Below, piece after piece: positions 28,742-30,070 of a stretch of 30,070 nt of DNA. Below the pieces are notes generated by a model. It made no database searches. It was not told the DNA's origin and was given only the letters and a program-made list of their open reading frames with translations. Numbering within the stretch: position 1 is the first letter of the stretch; every line of letters starts with the position of its first letter. Origin of the DNA: Desulfomicrobium sp. UBA5193. GTDB taxonomy: Bacteria > Desulfobacterota > Desulfovibrionia > Desulfovibrionales > Desulfomicrobiaceae. Position numbers and translations under genes: made by a program. The DNA is taken from contig DHWB01000009.1 in NCBI GenBank assembly GCA_002412965.1, positions 44,641-74,710 of the forward strand, read 5' to 3'.

Positions 28742-30070
28742 CTCCGCCTCCGGTGCTGGTGATAGCCTTCAAAATCGCCTTCGCCTTGTTGTGGCACTCC
28801 TGCCATTCCTTTTCGGGGTCCGAGTCAAAGACGAGGCCTGCGCCGGCCTGCCAGTGGATCTGTCCGTTCTCCACCCACAGGGAGCGGATGGTGATGCCCG
28901 TGTCGAGGTTGACCTGTCCCTGATCGAGGCCGATCCAGCCGATGCCGCCGGCATAGGGGCCGCGATCGAGCTTCTCCTCGTCGGCGATGATCTGCATGGC
29001 CCGGATCTTGGGAGCGCCGGAGACGGTGCCCGCCGGGAATCCGGCCTTGAGCACGTCGATGGCATCAAGGCCCTCGGCCAGATGGGCCGAAAGGTAGGAG
29101 GTCAGGTGCATGACGTGGGAAAACCGCTCGACCTGCATGTACTTGTCGACATGCACGGTCCCGGGGGCGGCGATGCGGCCGAGGTCGTTGCGGCCCAGAT
29201 CCACGAGCATGACGTGCTCGGCCCGTTCCTTCTCGTCGGCCAGCAGTTCCTCGGCCAGGGCCTGATCCTCGGCCTCGGTCGTGCCGCGTACGCGGGTCCC
29301 GGCGATGGGTCGCAGCTGCAGCAGGCCGTCCTCGCAGCGGATGAGCAGCTCCGGCGAAGAGCCCATGATGGTCAGCTCTCCGAAGGTCATGAAGAAGGTG
29401 TAGGGGGAGGGGTTGATCTGCCGCAGACGCCGGTACAGTTCGAAGGCGGAGCCTGAAAACGGGGCCGAGAAGCGGGTCGAGAGCACGATCTGGATGGCCT
29501 CGCCCTCGGTGATGAGGTCCTTGGCCCGGCCTACCCGGCGCAGGAATTCATCCTGGCTCGGCGTGGTTGTGATGGCGCCGACGACGGGCGGGGCCGGGGT
29601 GCTCGGGCGCTGGCAGCCGTTCAGGTTGGTGGTCGAGTCGAGCGTCAGGTAGCAGCAGCGGTGGTGCAGGTGGTCGAAGAGAATTACCTTGCCCGGCAGG
29701 ACCATGATGGAGCGCCCTTCTTCGGGCCGCAGGCGGTCGGCCAGGGCCGGCTCGAAGATGCCGCCCATGTTGTAGGCCATGTAGCCGCAAACGCTCCTGG
29801 TCACGGCCGGGAGCGGGCCCAGATTTTCGGGGCCGGTGATGGTCAGGGCGCTTAAGCAGGCGCGAAGGCCCGTCACGTAATCCTGGCCGCTGAATTCTTT
29901 CAGGCCATGCAGGCGCGGATCGTAACTCTGTACGTCGAGCTTGCCGCGGGCGCAGGAGAGGATCAGGCGATAATCCCAGCCGATGAGGCTATACCGGCCC
30001 AGCCGTCCGTCCACTTCGGTGCTTTCAAGGAGAAAACCCTGTTTTTCGCGCACCAGTGTCAGGTACAGGG
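28716..30070 (-). CDS. trpE: Anthranilate synthase component I, missing its N-terminus at the window edge
   Basis: Makes anthranilate from chorismate with ammonia from TrpG. About 450 codons are visible, and the frame is open to the right edge (it starts LYLTLVREKQGFLLEST), so the true start lies outside; the GTG at 30053 is internal. LLESTE...GRYSLIGWD contains the Leu-Leu-Glu-Ser of the tryptophan feedback site. The catalytic region shows RFSAPFSGSAFELYRRLR, SPELLIR, PIAGTRVRG, LVDLGRNDLGRIA, SHVMHLTSYLSA and FPAGTVSGAPKIRAMQII. A leader or attenuator would be beyond the window. Family assignment is secure; PabB is unlikely given the operon. Confidence 0.97.
   Translation of the reverse strand, partial: LYLTLVREKQGFLLESTEVDGRLGRYSLIGWDYRLILSCARGKLDVQSYDPRLHGLKEFSGQDYVTGLRACLSALTITGPENLGPLPAVTRSVCGYMAYNMGGIFEPALADRLRPEEGRSIMVLPGKVILFDHLHHRCCYLTLDSTTNLNGCQRPSTPAPPVVGAITTTPSQDEFLRRVGRAKDLITEGEAIQIVLSTRFSAPFSGSAFELYRRLRQINPSPYTFFMTFGELTIMGSSPELLIRCEDGLLQLRPIAGTRVRGTTEAEDQALAEELLADEKERAEHVMLVDLGRNDLGRIAAPGTVHVDKYMQVERFSHVMHLTSYLSAHLAEGLDAIDVLKAGFPAGTVSGAPKIRAMQIIADEEKLDRGPYAGGIGWIGLDQGQVNLDTGITIRSLWVENGQIHWQAGAGLVFDSDPEKEWQECHNKAKAILKAITSTGGGDDFTDRQL

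Overview
The window is GC-rich, tightly packed chromosomal DNA. It most likely comes from a Desulfovibrionales-type sulfate reducer (Desulfomicrobium or Desulfovibrio-like). That placement is an inference from gene content: a MobB with an Fe-S cysteine domain, an alpha-type glutamine synthetase, complete trpEGDCFBA, arsenic loci, a DUF554 protein and histidine kinases typical of the group. No rRNA, tRNA, CRISPR array, prophage or classical insertion sequence was seen.

Layout. 1-257 is the 5' end of hisS (minus). 404-6807 is a plus-strand run: mobB with a C-terminal Fe-S motif, a MoaD/ThiS carrier, a ThiF/MoeB-like E1 enzyme, rdgB, glmS and a periplasmic N-acetylmuramoyl-alanine amidase, closed by a strong terminator. 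A DUF554 membrane protein follows. 7701-11208 holds three overlapping signalling genes (sensor kinase, single-domain receiver, receiver-kinase hybrid) with no DNA-binding output. 11224-13595 (minus) is an arsenic operon read arsR, acr3, arsC, arsC, with an inverted repeat across its promoter. A ZIP metal transporter (plus) faces a second ArsR-controlled operon (minus, 17522 to 14719): arsR, ArsP-type permease, small CxxC thioredoxin, exported thioredoxin, CcdA. Its regulator gene is flanked by two nearly identical 16-bp palindromes. Then come lgt (plus), an orphan 400-residue protein with RelA/SpoT-synthetase-like motifs (minus), a membrane-anchored TPR protein (plus, with a sigma-54-like element upstream) and glnA (minus).

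22475-23772 is the most unusual stretch. It holds a REP-associated tyrosine transposase (RAYT) gene surrounded by GTAG-headed REP hairpins. Two REPs in inverse orientation lie inside the transposase reading frame. A second inverse pair brackets a seven-unit, 18-bp tandem array that appears to have grown from one REP arm and ends 7 bp before the trpA stop codon.

23780-30070 (minus) is the tryptophan operon trpE(partial)-G-D-C-F-B-A. Its genes overlap or nearly touch, so one polycistronic message entering from beyond the right edge is likely. The two arsenic/thiol operons, the ZIP transporter and the redox relay form a metal and metalloid stress region set between housekeeping blocks.
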